Source: Malaya genurostris (lineage: Eukaryota; Arthropoda; Insecta; Diptera; Culicidae). Taken from it: 64,000 bases of DNA. The DNA lies in contig NC_080571.1 in assembly GCF_030247185.1 (NCBI RefSeq), positions 142,913,986 through 142,977,985 on the forward strand. The letters run 5' to 3'. The position numbers and the translations under genes were made by a program. The notes below the pieces were generated by a model. The model was given only the letters and a program-made list of their open reading frames with translations. It ran no database searches and was not told the DNA's origin. Below, one piece after another: positions 11,637-26,370 of the stretch; the first letter of the stretch is position 1, and each line of letters opens with the position of its first letter.

Positions 11637-13100
11637 CCCTTCTTAATCCACCTAGTGGTGTGATAATGCCTTTCTCTTCTTTCATAACAGTCTCATGAAA
11701 ATATGTTTCATACATTTATTAAATAATTTTAGACGCAAATTGATTCAGATTGACTCGAGTAGTTCACAAAAGCATGCTTCAGTGTTTATGTCACACAGTC
11801 AGCATCATTTTTCCAAACTAGTGCTTGACATTTGCGTTGCCTATTTGTATGAGAACAATGATGCTAATCTAAAAAAAGCCTTCTTAGTCCACTTAGTGAA
11901 ATTTTCATATATCTTGAAAAATCACCATAGGGGGGAGTACATGAAATTTTCAAAATCGAAAAAAAAATTTTGATGCCAAAAGGCTTAGAATTGCATGAAA
12001 CGTCGAGATTTAGTGTCATCTCGAAAAAAAATTTTTTGGAAAAAATCGACTTTTTGGGACTTAGAAAAAATATGAAAATTTTTCTAAGTCCCAGAAAGTT
12101 GATTTTTTCAAAAAATTTTTTTTTTGAGATGACACTAAATTTCGATGTTTTATGCAGTTTTAAGAGTTTTGGCATCAAAAAAAATTTTCGATTTTGGAAA
12201 TTTCATGTACTCCCCCCTATGGTGATTTTTCAAGATCGATAATTGTCAAACCTTTACCACCGGGCAGCACCCCTTAAGCATGTCCGATTTAGGTCAAATT
12301 TTGCATGAAGGCTTTTTTCGAGGTGCTTAAACTTTTGAGCACTAGAACTTTACGAAAATAGAGTTGATCCCAAAATTTTGGCACCCTTATATATACAAGA
12401 GCGGTAAAAATCAACGTGTTTTGTCGGTTACGTCACTTATACCATCATATATCTGGAACCAAAAGTCACAACCATTTGATCTTCGAACTTGATCAACGGC
12501 CCGACAGTAGCTTTCAAACGAGCCCAAGTTTGTTAAAATCGGATCAGCCATCTCTGAGAAAATTGAGCGCGTTCAAATACAACGCTTTTTGTCGATTACG
12601 TCACTTATACAATCATATCTCCGGAACCAAAAGTCACAGCCATTTGATCTTCGAACTTGATCAATGGCCCGCCAGTAGCTTTCAAACGAGTCCAAGTTTG
12701 TTCAAATCGGTTCAGCCATCTCTGAGAAAATTGAGCGCGTTCAAATACAACGCTTTTTGTCGGTTACGTCACTTATACAATCATATCTCCGGAACCAAAA
12801 GTCACAGCCATTTTATCTTCGAACTTGATCAATGCCCCGATAGTAGCTTTCAAACGAGCCTAAGTTTGTTAAAATCGGTTCAGCCATCTCTGAGAAAATT
12901 GAGCGCGTTCAAATATCTTCGAAAAGTGCACACACATACACACACACACATACACACACACACACATACACACACACACAGACATTTTCCGATCTCGTCG
13001 AGCTGAGTCGAATGGTATATAACACTATGGGTCTCCGAGGCTCCGTTCGAAAGTCGGTTTTTCCAGCAATTCTAATACCTTTCTATAGAGAAAGGCAAAA
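11637..13100 (+). repeat. Higher-order satellite unit U1 (1464 bp)
   Basis: Order within the unit: one short monomer (about 240 bp), inverted-repeat module (11913-12234), linker with CTTATATATACAAGAGCGG, three 168 bp modules, a (CA)n tract, and an end module finishing AGAGAAAGGCAAAA. The 168 bp modules are a multiple of three, which leaves a frame open across them; the resulting 196-codon ORF is probably fortuitous. Confidence 0.9.
11913..12234. repeat. Long inverted repeat (hairpin H3)
   Basis: 322 bp, arms about 155 bp. The innermost stem GGGACTTAGAAAAA pairs with its complement around a short loop at about 12070. The arms retain long poly-A/poly-T blocks opposite each other. Confidence 0.85.
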
Positions 13101-14564
13101 CCCTTCTTAATCCACCTAGTGGTGTGATAATGCCTTTCTCTTCTTTCATAACAGTCTCATGAAAATATGTTTCATACATTTATTAAATAATTTTAGACGC
13201 AAATTGATTCAGATTGACTCGAGTAGTTCACAAAAGCATGCTTCAGTGTTTATGTCACACAGTCAGCATCATTTTTCCAAACTAGTGCTTGACATTTGCG
13301 TTGCCTATTTGTATGAGAACAATGATGCTAATCTAAAAAAAGCCTTCTTAGTCCACTTAGTGAAATTTTCATATATCTTGAAAAATCACCATAGGGGGGA
13401 GTACATGAAATTTTCAAAATCGAAAAAAAAATTTTGATGCCAAAAGGCTTAGAATTGCATGAAACGTCGAGATTTAGTGTCATCTCGAAAAAAAATTTTT
13501 TGGAAAAAATCGACTTTTTGGGACTTAGAAAAAATATGAAAATTTTTCTAAGTCCCAGAAAGTTGATTTTTTCAAAAAATTTTTTTTTTGAGATGACACT
13601 AAATTTCGATGTTTTATGCAGTTTTAAGAGTTTTGGCATCAAAAAAAATTTTCGATTTTGGAAATTTCATGTACTCCCCCCTATGGTGATTTTTCAAGAT
13701 CGATAATTGTCAAACCTTTACCACCGGGCAGCACCCCTTAAGCATGTCCGATTTAGGTCAAATTTTGCATGAAGGCTTTTTTCGAGGTGCTTAAACTTTT
13801 GAGCACTAGAACTTTACGAAAATAGAGTTGATCCCAAAATTTTGGCACCCTTATATATACAAGAGCGGTAAAAATCAACGTGTTTTGTCGGTTACGTCAC
13901 TTATACCATCATATATCTGGAACCAAAAGTCACAACCATTTGATCTTCGAACTTGATCAACGGCCCGACAGTAGCTTTCAAACGAGCCCAAGTTTGTTAA
14001 AATCGGATCAGCCATCTCTGAGAAAATTGAGCGCGTTCAAATACAACGCTTTTTGTCGATTACGTCACTTATACAATCATATCTCCGGAACCAAAAGTCA
14101 CAGCCATTTGATCTTCGAACTTGATCAATGGCCCGCCAGTAGCTTTCAAACGAGTCCAAGTTTGTTCAAATCGGTTCAGCCATCTCTGAGAAAATTGAGC
14201 GCGTTCAAATACAACGCTTTTTGTCGGTTACGTCACTTATACAATCATATCTCCGGAACCAAAAGTCACAGCCATTTTATCTTCGAACTTGATCAATGCC
14301 CCGATAGTAGCTTTCAAACGAGCCTAAGTTTGTTAAAATCGGTTCAGCCATCTCTGAGAAAATTGAGCGCGTTCAAATATCTTCGAAAAGTGCACACACA
14401 TACACACACACACATACACACACACACACATACACACACACACAGACATTTTCCGATCTCGTCGAGCTGAGTCGAATGGTATATAACACTATGGGTCTCC
14501 GAGGCTCCGTTCGAAAGTCGGTTTTTCCAGCAATTCTAATACCTTTCTATAGAGAAAGGCAAAA
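13101..14564 (+). repeat. Higher-order satellite unit U2 (1464 bp)
   Basis: Same length and order as U1. In the stretches I compared base by base the two look identical. Contains hairpin H4 at 13377-13698. Such identity means very recent amplification, gene-conversion-like homogenisation, or an assembly duplication. Confidence 0.9.
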
Positions 14565-16016
14565 CCCTTCTTAATCCACCTAGTGGTGTGATAATGCCTT
14601 TCTCTTCTTTCATAACAGTCTCATGAAAATATGTTTCATACATTTATTAAATAATTTTAGACGCAAATTGATTCAGATTGACTCGAGTAGTTCACAAAAG
14701 CATGCTTCAGTGTTTATGTCACACAGTCAGCATCATTTTTCCAAACTAGTGCTTGACATTTGCGTTGCCTATTTGTATGAGAACAATGATGCTAATCTAA
14801 AAAAAGCCTTCTTAGTCCACTTAGTGAAATTTTCATATATCTTGAAAAATCACCATAGGGGGGAGTACATGAAATTTTCAAAATCGAAAAAAAAATTTTG
14901 ATGCCAAAAGGCTTAGAATTGCATGAAACGTCGAGATTTAGTGTCATCTCGAAAAAAAATTTTTTGGAAAAAATCGACTTTTTGGGACTTAGAAAAAATA
15001 TGAAAATTTTTCTAAGTCCCAGAAAGTTGATTTTTTCAAAAAATTTTTTTTTTGAGATGACACTAAATTTCGATGTTTTATGCAGTTTTAAGAGTTTTGG
15101 CATCAAAAAAAATTTTCGATTTTGGAAATTTCATGTACTCCCCCCTATGGTGATTTTTCAAGATCGATAATTGTCAAACCTTTACCACCGGGCAGCACCC
15201 CTTAAGCATGTCCGATTTAGGTCAAATTTTGCATGAAGGCTTTTTTCGAGGTGCTTAAACTTTTGAGCACTAGAACTTTACGAAAATAGAGTTGATCCCA
15301 AAATTTTGGCACCCTTATATATACAAGAGCGGTAAAAATCAACGTGTTTTGTCGGTTACGTCACTTATACCATCATATATCTGGAACCAAAAGTCACAAC
15401 CATTTGATCTTCGAACTTGATCAACGGCCCGACAGTAGCTTTCAAACGAGCCCAAGTTTGTTAAAATCGGATCAGCCATCTCTGAGAAAATTGAGCGCGT
15501 TCAAATACAACGCTTTTTGTCGATTACGTCACTTATACAATCATATCTCCGGAACCAAAAGTCACAGCCATTTGATCTTCGAACTTGATCAATGGCCCGC
15601 CAGTAGCTTTCAAACGAGTCCAAGTTTGTTCAAATCGGTTCAGCCATCTCTGAGAAAATTGAGCGCGTTCAAATACAACGCTTTTTGTCGGTTACGTCAC
15701 TTATACAATCATATCTCCGGAACCAAAAGTCACAGCCATTTTATCTTCGAACTTGATCAATGCCCCGATAGTAGCTTTCAAACGAGCCTAAGTTTGTTAA
15801 AATCGGTTCAGCCATCTCTGAGAAAATTGAGCGCGTTCAAATATCTTCGAAAAGTGCACACACATACACACACACACACATACACACACACACACAGACA
15901 TTTTCCGATCTCGTCGAGCTGAGTCGAATGGTATATAACACTATGGGTCTCCGAGGCTCCGTTCGAAAGTCGGTTTTTCCAGCAATTCTAATACCTTTCT
16001 ATAGAGAAAGGCAAAA
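14565..16016 (+). repeat. Higher-order satellite unit U3 (1452 bp)
   Basis: As U1 and U2 but with a (CA)n tract 12 bp shorter (about 15857-15896). Contains hairpin H5 at 14841-15162. Confidence 0.9.
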
Positions 16017-17705
<1,689 letters not shown>

Positions 17706-18205
17706 NNNNNNNNNNNNNNNNNNNNNNNNNNNNNNNNNNNNNNNNNNNNNNNNNNNNNNNNNNNNNNNNNNNNNNNNNNNNNNNNNNNNNNNNNNNNNNN
17801 NNNNNNNNNNNNNNNNNNNNNNNNNNNNNNNNNNNNNNNNNNNNNNNNNNNNNNNNNNNNNNNNNNNNNNNNNNNNNNNNNNNNNNNNNNNNNNNNNNNN
17901 NNNNNNNNNNNNNNNNNNNNNNNNNNNNNNNNNNNNNNNNNNNNNNNNNNNNNNNNNNNNNNNNNNNNNNNNNNNNNNNNNNNNNNNNNNNNNNNNNNNN
18001 NNNNNNNNNNNNNNNNNNNNNNNNNNNNNNNNNNNNNNNNNNNNNNNNNNNNNNNNNNNNNNNNNNNNNNNNNNNNNNNNNNNNNNNNNNNNNNNNNNNN
18101 NNNNNNNNNNNNNNNNNNNNNNNNNNNNNNNNNNNNNNNNNNNNNNNNNNNNNNNNNNNNNNNNNNNNNNNNNNNNNNNNNNNNNNNNNNNNNNNNNNNN
18201 NNNNN
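17706..18205. other. Assembly gap, 500 N
   Basis: Exactly 500 N, flanked on both sides by (AT)n. A round number usually marks a gap of unknown size. The true content is probably more (AT)n and possibly more satellite. Confidence 0.97.

Positions 18206-18276
<71 letters not shown>
18206..18276. repeat. (AT)n microsatellite, right of gap
   Basis: Continues the dinucleotide run on the far side of the gap for 71 bp. Confidence 0.95.
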
Positions 18277-18278
<2 letters not shown>

Positions 18279-18364
18279 AATAATAACAATCATAGAATAG
18301 ACAATAGATCACGTAATACGTATATAAAAATAACAATGATAATATCAATCATAGAATAGAAAAA

Positions 18365-20371
18365 GGCGGGTGGGTAATGTCAGAGACATAACTGTATGTC
18401 GTGAATACGAAAACAACTGACATGTTCCTTAACACTTCCGAATATCAATTAGTTGATCAATTGTATGAATTATGCAAGCATTCCCCTTTGCACATTTTCC
18501 GCAAAAACAAAGAAGGCTTCACTTTTTATTGAGAGGCTTGTTTCTACCTGATTTCGTTTGTAGCTTTTTCACTAATGGGCGGTCCTAACGGCTATAAAAA
18601 TATCCGCATTCAGAATTTTAATGTTGATTATTTCATTTCGGATTTGCATAATTTATTGAAACAAACTATCAATATGCTGAAGGGACTCGTTTCTAGCATT
18701 CAGAAAGGTCAAATTGCGTAATTCTCTACGACATTAAACTCTGGAACATTTTTCGCAAAAACAAAGAAGGCTTCACTTGATCTCGTTTACTGTGAGTTTC
18801 ACACAGCGAAATGTGCACAAATCTAACCAAACTGTTCTAGATTTGCAGTAAACTGAGGATATTTCCCTACGATTTGCGAACAACAAATCCTAATAGTTCT
18901 TTAGAAAACTTTTAGAGCCATTAGAACGGCTGATTTTGTGCAATGCTCTCCACCGTTGTTTTTTCACCAATGCTAATGACTGGCAGCTGTGACGTAATCG
19001 CTCTTGTCGAAAGCGAAACTAATTGTGCAGACGACACAAAACACATCTGCTCGCAGTGGCGATAGAATCCAAACTGATTGAATTTTTGTTAAGAGATTTC
19101 TTTTTATGTGATTTCGTTTGTAGCTTTTTCACTAATGGGCGGTCCTAACGGCTATAAAAATAGCCGCATATAGAATTTTAATGTCGATTATATCATTTCG
19201 GATTTGCATAATTTATTGAAAGAAACTATCAATATGCTGTATGGATTCGTTTCCAGCATTCAGAAGAGTCAAATTGCGTAATTCTCTACGACATTAAACT
19301 CTGGAACATTTTTCGCGAAAAAATGCTTCACTTGATCTCGATTACTGTGAATTTCACACAGCGAAAAGTGCACAAATCTAAGCAAACTGTTCTTGATTTG
19401 CAGTAAACTGAGGATATTTCCCTACGATTTGCGAACAACAAATCCTGATAGTTCTTTAGAAAACTTTTAGAGCCATTAGAACGGCTGATTTTGTGCAATG
19501 CTCTCCACCGTTGTTTTTTTTCCCAATGCTAATGACTGGCAGCTGTGACGTAATCGCTCTTGTCGAAAGCGAAACTAGCTGTGCAGACGACACAAAACAC
19601 ATCTGCTCGCAGTGGCGATAGAATCCAAACTGATTGAATTTTTGTTAAGAGATTTCCTTATATGTGATTTCGTTTGTAGCTTTTTCACTAATGGGCGGTC
19701 CTAACGGCTATAAAAATAGCCGCATATAGAATTTTAATGTCGATTATTTCATTTCGGATTTGCATAATTTATTGAAAGAAACTATCAATATGTTGTAGGG
19801 ATTCGTTTCTAGCATTCACAAGGACCAAATTGAGGAACTCACTGCGATATTCACCACTTCTCGGAACATTTTTCCCGGACGATTTGTTGTACAGCAGCAG
19901 ATATTTCGTTCTCTTCCTTAGAACGCGTTCTGATTGGCTGGTGTTGACATGGATCAAATGAGACAAGTTTTTCAATAGTGTACTATTGAAATACTTCAAT
20001 GCTTTTGCTATACACGTTTAAATTGAAAAATTTCAATTCTATTGGTAGTTAGATTATATAAATCCTTTCACAGATCACTGAGCTATGAGCTTTAAAAATA
20101 CGAGAAAGGCAAACGCGCCATATGAATTATCCTCTTCGATACTCGTTTATACCAAACATTTCAGAAAAGTTTAATTTTGAATTATTTGAGACTATGTCAC
20201 AAAACTGAAAATTTTATCATAAAATTGTGATCATATTTCCGATGGCATGTCGCAAGAATTATGTTGATTCATTAGATACAACAATAGATATTCACGATCA
20301 AAAACTTATCACTCTCTCAGAGGGTAAATTTTGAAAAGGCACCCCATAGTAAAGTAAGTCGTATTCACGAC
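18365..20371 (+). mobile_element. A-tract element, copy (i), 2007 bp
   Basis: Starts GGCGGGTGGGTAATGTCAGA and ends GTCGTATTCACGAC. It lies between a run of five A (18360-18364) and four A (20372-20375). Inside are three partial direct repeats with period about 550-570 bp, each containing GGGCGGTCCTAACGGCTATA at 18577, 19139 and 19692. A CCAAT-type motif lies near 19935 in reverse. No transposase, RT or long ORF, so it is non-autonomous. Same family as 41215-43547, 43843-46122, 51859-53226 and 63594 onward. Confidence 0.75.
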
Positions 20372-20375
20372 AAAA

Positions 20376-21334
20376 TGATTATACTAAAGGCACAGAGTCA
20401 TACAAAACGTATAAAAGAAGATTTTTTTGGAGTCCCGAACTGTGTGTGCACCCGAAAATTAGTCGTCGCAGAAGGATGTCAGTAGCTTAGCCAAGCTACC
20501 TAAGAGAACGAGAGGGTGTGATCGGATGCGGTGGCAAGTTGAAGACAAAGGGAACCGGGGAATCACCAAGATGTCAGAAGGAAGAACAGCAGAGTTGAAA
20601 GTCGAGGCAATTACGAGTTGAAAAAAAAAATCGAGGCAGAAAAATTACGAAAAAGTTTTATATGGAAGACGTGATAACAAATCGAAATAATGGCAATGTT
20701 ACAAATGGCTACATCAACAAGTACAACTGATAACCAAAAAAGAAGGAAGTAAATGCAGTTAACACAGTTAAATATGACTTGCATGGGTATGCCACAACGT
20801 TACAAATTGCTACCCCATATTTTATTCAGTGAGCATCGGCAAAAGCTCAACTGAGTACCATAAACCAATATATGAAAATCAAAGCTTATTAATACGTGAA
20901 AAAAATTAAACAGTTGGTTGTTTAAAAATACACTACGAAGAAGATAACCACGAAATCAAATGCAATGCATAAAAGCTGCTAGGAGCCTCAACACATTGTA
21001 CCAAACGAGAAGCCATGATGAGAAGCAACAATACAGAATACCAATATTACTACTGACAGTAATCCCAATGATGTCCAAAATGCAAAGGAGTCAACGATCA
21101 ATTTTCAACTATGCCCAATGAAGCGAGTACATAAACAATGAGAAGCCCTAATACGTATCACCAACACAGAAGAACGAGCTATTAGGAACGAGAACGACAC
21201 GGAACGCAGAGTCCGAGACTAGCAACCGTTCCATCACTCCCACAGATAAAGCAACAATAGAAGCATACCATGGAGCAGGATGGCGTCAGAGGAGAACACA
21301 CACACACGCGGACCATCGTAAGGTTAGGAAATTT
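20376..21334. other. Non-coding flank of jockey element
   Basis: Purine-rich stretches and short chance ORFs only. No feature recognised. Confidence 0.45.
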
Positions 21335-21350
21335 AACTAACGTATAGCCA
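21335..21350. repeat. Target site duplication, 5' copy
   Basis: AACTAACGTATAGCCA, repeated exactly at 26218-26233. It defines the first base of the jockey element as 21351. Confidence 0.92.
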
Positions 21351-21633
21351 CAGTCGGTGTTGAACAGTCGTTCGCACCGCACGCGTATAGCTCTTGGCTC
21401 CTGGAATTTTTTTCTGGCTACCTAGAGTTTCATTGATTCAAGGCTTCAGTCTTTTTCAAGGCTACCTGAATCACTAACTAAGTGACTAAGTGATACAAAC
21501 AGTGATATTAGAGTGACTAAGTGATATTAGAGTGACTAAGAAATTAATCAGCCTTTTTTAAGGCTAGCTAGGAGTCTAATCGAAGACTAATTTAGCCTAG
21601 TTAATTTAATTTAAAATTTCATTAATTTCAAAA

Positions 21634-22704
21634 ATGCCTGCGTCCAACCGGAAAGGCAACAAGCCTAAGGCTAAAAATAATTCAATACGGAATAAATCAC
21701 AATCCGTTATTCAACATTTTTCTAATAACATTCACGATCTTATAGAATCTGAATGTAAAAATAAAAGACAACGGACGGATTTCCCTTCCGTTGATCCTAT
21801 GCCGTCTAACAATATTTACGAGATTCTTCCTGAATCCGATTGTAGCGACATAGAAGAAAATTCTTCAAAAATTCCCAAAATGGACGCTTGTCGTTCTGGG
21901 AAGAAACATCAATCTATGCCACCAGTGACGGTGATGATTTCCGACTTCAAAGCATTCCGTACTGAGCTTTCTACTTTTCTCCCGGAAGTAAAAGTCTCAT
22001 TTCAAATCGGACGAAGAGGAGAATGTCGAGTCTTGGTGGATGGATTGGAAGATTACGAACGTCTTATTCGATATTTGTCCGAAAAACTTCATAAATTTTA
22101 TTCATATGATATAAAATCAGACAGACCCTTCAAGGCTGTCTTGAAAGGATTATCAAATGATCAAAGTATTGATGAAATTAAAAATGAACTAAAAGAATTG
22201 CTTGGTTTTGCCCCTTCCCAAGTAATACTTATGAAAAAAAGAGCGAATGGTACTTCTAAACCACGCTCTGGAATTTCCCATGAACTTTACCTAATACACT
22301 TCAATCGAAGTGATGTAAACAATTTGAAAACTTTAGAAAAGGTACGTTTCATTTCCCACATTAAAATTCATTGGGAACATTATAAACGGCATAATCGTAT
22401 TGCAAACTTAACGCAATGTCGTCGTTGCCAAAGCTTCGGTCATGGAACCAAAAATTGTCATATGGATATACGGTGTTTGAATTGTGGTAAATCGCATTCG
22501 AAAGACGTTTGTCCAATGAATGAAACCACTGATAAATTTTCATGTTCAAATTGCGATGGAAATCATAAATCCAATTATTTGAAATGTCCTGTCAGGGAAA
22601 AAATTTTAAACGCTCGTTCGCTTCGACAACAAGTCAAATCAACGACCTTAAATTTACAGAACATACCTGAAAATCAAAAAAACCGTTACAAATGCCACGC
22701 CTAA
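21634..22704 (+). pseudogene. Jockey ORF1, nucleic-acid chaperone/Gag-like, N-terminal part
   Basis: RNA-binding protein that coats element RNA. 356 codons from the ATG at 21634, the first good ATG after the 5' UTR. The N-terminus is basic (KGNKPKAKNN). A central RRM-like region falls at about residues 95-230. Three zinc knuckles lie at about residues 261-319: CRRCQSFGHGTKNC, CLNCGKSHSKDVC and a third, looser CSNC...C. The frame ends prematurely at 22704; downstream sequence in another frame continues the protein type. The cause appears to be an indel in the A-run near 22676-22683. Family and domain order are secure; function is by homology. Confidence 0.82.
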
Positions 22705-23185
22705 TTCTTTTAAGGCACTGATTTCTTCGAAACAAAAAACAGGTACGCCTGCCAATTCGTCTTCTAACGAAAATAATTTATTGACAGGTAGATCGACCTC
22801 GTCATCATCTTCTTCTAATGTCAGTTATGCTGGTATATTAGGTAGAAATCTATCACCTATTTCTTCTAATGTAAATAATCAAAACACAGGACCGCCTTGC
22901 AGTTCTTCTTCTAACGAAAACAATTTATTAATAGGTAGACCGGCCAAATCATCTTCTTCTAATGGCAGTCTACCTACAAATATTCCTTCAATGCCATTCG
23001 CTTCTTTAAATGAAGTCGATTTAGGCGATATAACTGAAAATAAAATGATCTACCTACAAGATCAACTTTTTCAAATGATCATCCAAATGAATTCGACTTC
23101 ATCACTTTTTGAAGCATTTCAAATCGGATGGAAATTTGCAAATAATATTATAATGAATTTAAAATTTAACAGTGATGTTAAATAA
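22705..23185 (+). pseudogene. Jockey ORF1, C-terminal part after frameshift
   Basis: Continues ORF1 in a shifted frame with no start of its own. It is Ser/Asn-rich, with three repeats of an SSSSN-type linker including SSNVSYAGILGR, then a short hydrophobic/amphipathic C-terminus ending at the stop at 23183-23185. The start of ORF2 (ATG at 23175) overlaps its last codons by 11 bases, an arrangement compatible with termination-reinitiation in this clade. Confidence 0.72.
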
Positions 23186-25825
23186 TTATTTGAATATTTT
23201 AAATTGGAATGCTCGATCTTTGAAATCGAGTGAAGATGAATTTTATAATTTTCTCAAAGTTCACAAAATTCATATTGCCATTGTGACAGAAACTTTTCTC
23301 AAACCAAATGTAAAATTGAAAAGTAATCCACATTATGTGGTTCATCGATTTGACAGGTTTACTGGAATGGGTGGTGGAGTTGCCATTTTTGTCCAACGGC
23401 AAATTAAACATCGAATTTTACCTTCTTTCAATACTAAAGTTATTGAAAGCTTGGGGATCGAAGTTGAAACCATTCATGGAATTTATTTCATCGCTGGAGC
23501 ATATTTGCCATTCCAATGCACCGGCGAACAATTAAATTTCTTTAAAGGCGATTTGCAAAAACTTACAAGATATCGATCGAAATTTTTCGTAATAGATGAC
23601 TTAAATGCTAAGCATGTCCAGTGGAATTGTAGGCAAAATAACAGTAATGGTAAAATACTTCATAATCAACTCTCAGCTGGTTACTTCACAGTTCTTCATC
23701 CCAGTAATCCTACTTGTTTCTCTTCCGTGAAAAACCCGTCTACAATTGATCTGGTTCTAACAGATCAAAGTCACATTTGTAGTGAACCGATTACTCATGC
23801 TGATTTTGACTCAGATCATCTTCCTGTAACATTCAGACTTTCCAACGAAGCTATAATTAATCCAATTAGTTCTATTTTCAACTATCATAGAGCTAATTGG
23901 TTGGATTACAGATCTCACATTGAAAATCATGTGGATCATGAAACTATTTTAGAAAATTCTGCGGACATCGACACAGCAATTGATAATTTGAATCATTATA
24001 TTATCGAAGCTAGAAATCTTTCAGTTCCCAAAGCTCAAACTAAATTAAATTCTCCTATCATCGATGACAATCTTCAACTGCTCATTCGGTTGAAGAATGT
24101 TCGTCGACGACAATATCAACGGTCTCGTGATCCTGCTATGAAAAACATAGTTAAGGATTTACAAAAAGAAATTAAACATAGATTTACTCTTTTGCGAAAT
24201 GAAAATTTCGCTAAAGAAGTTGAACAAATTAAACCATATTCTAAACCTTTCTGGAAACTTTCTAAGGTTCTTAAGAAACCTCAGAAACCAATTCCTGTTC
24301 TCAAGGAAGGAAATCAAATATTTCTTACAAATGGTGAAAAAGCTCAAAAGCTAGCTCAGCAGTTCGAGAGTGTCCACAATTTTAATTTAAACGTTGTGAG
24401 TCCTATTGAAAATGAAGTCTCACTGAAATATGATCATATTTCAACCCAAGTGTTATCACACGATGACATTATTGAGACGAATTTTGATGAAATTAAATCA
24501 ATTATTAGGAAACTCAAAAACATGAAGGCTCCTGGTAATGATGGAATTTTTAATATTCTTATTAAAAATCTTCCCGATGTTGCCTTGAGACTCCTGGTTA
24601 AAATTTTCAACAAGTGTTTTTCATTAGCTTACTTCCCAAAAAGATGGAAAAACGCTAAAGTAATTCCTATCCTAAAACCTGATAAAAACCCAGCAGAAAC
24701 ATCAAGTTATCGCCCAATTAGCTTACTTTCTTCTATCAGTAAACTTTTTTAAAAAATTATCTTGTTGAGAATGATGACTCATATAAATGAGAATTCAATT
24801 TTTTTACCAGAGCAGTTTGGATTTCGTCATGAACATTCAACTACTCATCAACTTGTCAGAGTAACGAACATGATAAAATCAAATAAATCTTCTGGGTTAT
24901 CCACTGGAGTTGCTCTTCTAGACATAGAAAAAGCATTCGACAGTGTTTGGCACAAAGGTTTAATAGCAAAAATGTCTGATTTCCAGTTTCCTATTTATTT
25001 GATCAAAATGATTCAAAATTATTTAACTGATCGTACTCTTCAGGTTAGCTATCAGAATTGTAAATCTGAATTGCTACCCGTACGAGCCGGTGTTCCGCAG
25101 GGTTCGAGTGTAGCTCCAATCTTGTATAATATTTTCACTTCTGATCTTCCAAATCTACCCGTTGGTTGTCAGAAATCGCTATTCTGTGACGACACAAGTC
25201 TGTTGGCCACAGGTAGAAATCTAAGAGTGATCTGCAGTCGCCTACAAAGAAGTTTAAATATTTTCAGTGATTATCTGTCAAAATGGAAAATTAAACCAAA
25301 TGCAGCAAAAACGCAATTAATTATCTTTCCTCACAAGCCAAGAGCTTCTTTTCTTAAACCAAACAATAATCACATTCTCAAATTGAATGGCTTGGAATTG
25401 ACATGGTCTGATCAAGGTAAATACTTAGGTTTAACGTATGACAAAAAACTCACTTTCAAGGATCACATTGAAGGAATCCAGCAAAGTGTAATAAATATAT
25501 TAAATGTTTATATCCTCTTATAAACAGAAATTCTAAGCTCTGTCTAAAAAACAAATTGTTAATTTATAAACAAATTTTCAGACCAGCCATGCTTTATGCG
25601 GTACCAATTTGGTCAAGCTGTTGTTCCACCAGGAAGAAAACGCTTCAAAGAATTCAGAATAAAATTCTGAAAATGATTTTGAAGCGTCCTCCCTGGTTTA
25701 GTACAAATGAGTTACACAGACCCACAAATATAGAACCATTAGATGTAATGTCATATAATATTATAAGCAAATTCCGACAAAAATCGATGCAATCTTCAAT
25801 TGAATCGATTCGCTCTCTGTATTAG
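23175..25825 (+). pseudogene. Jockey ORF2, endonuclease-reverse transcriptase, two lesions
   Basis: Replication enzyme for target-primed reverse transcription. The APE endonuclease spans about residues 1-230, with NWNARS, TETFL, DDLNAKH (usual GDLN changed to DDLN) and SDHLPV. The RT domain has KAPGNDGI, YRPISLLSSISKLF, LLDIEKAFDSVWH, GVPQGSSVAPILYN and the catalytic LFCDDTSLLA. A TAA at 24750-24752 stands where copy 2 (minus strand, about 58203) has GAA, so this is a single nonsense change. A frameshift near 25480-25490 precedes the last part (25556-25825), which has IWSSCCSTRKKTLQRIQNKIL. Otherwise open; recently dead. Confidence 0.87.
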
Positions 25826-25945
25826 TTAGTAAGTTAGTATATAAGTTCCTTTTCCCCATTACACAATACAAGTAGGTTTAGAATTTTCCCTACACAAAAA
25901 TCTCAGAATTGCGGAAGCAAATGATGTCTTCATGGTAATAACCAA

Positions 25946-26100
<155 letters not shown>

Positions 26101-26217
26101 CAGGGCTGAAAAGTCACCACTTGTGGCTGAACACCCAATTTAAATCTTAATAATTTAATTTTAACTCATATTCCGATAAATAGTTATTTAAAAAAAAAAA
26201 TAAAAAAAAAATAAAAA

Positions 26218-26233
26218 AACTAACGTATAGCCA
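26218..26233. repeat. Target site duplication, 3' copy
   Basis: AACTAACGTATAGCCA immediately after the A-rich tail; exact match to 21335-21350. Confidence 0.92.
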
Positions 26234-26370
26234 ACAACGAAAAATAAACCAATTGGCAATTGTAAATACGGAAATTTGTGACCCAGCTACAAACTTTAAT
26301 GTTATAAACCAACGCATCCGACTTGATGTTTACCCTTCAGGTAACATCAAGCTCAGTAAGTAAGGGGGCA

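Noticed and set aside
10448..15922. Four related ORFs of 192-196 codons in the satellite field
   Set aside because: The repeated module is 168 bp (56 codons), so any frame lacking a stop in one module stays open across several. No start context, no domain, and the frame runs into the (CA)n tract.
18365..20371. A-tract element as a Helitron
   Set aside because: No TC...CTRR ends, and the A-run around the insertions looks duplicated, whereas Helitrons insert between A and T without duplication.
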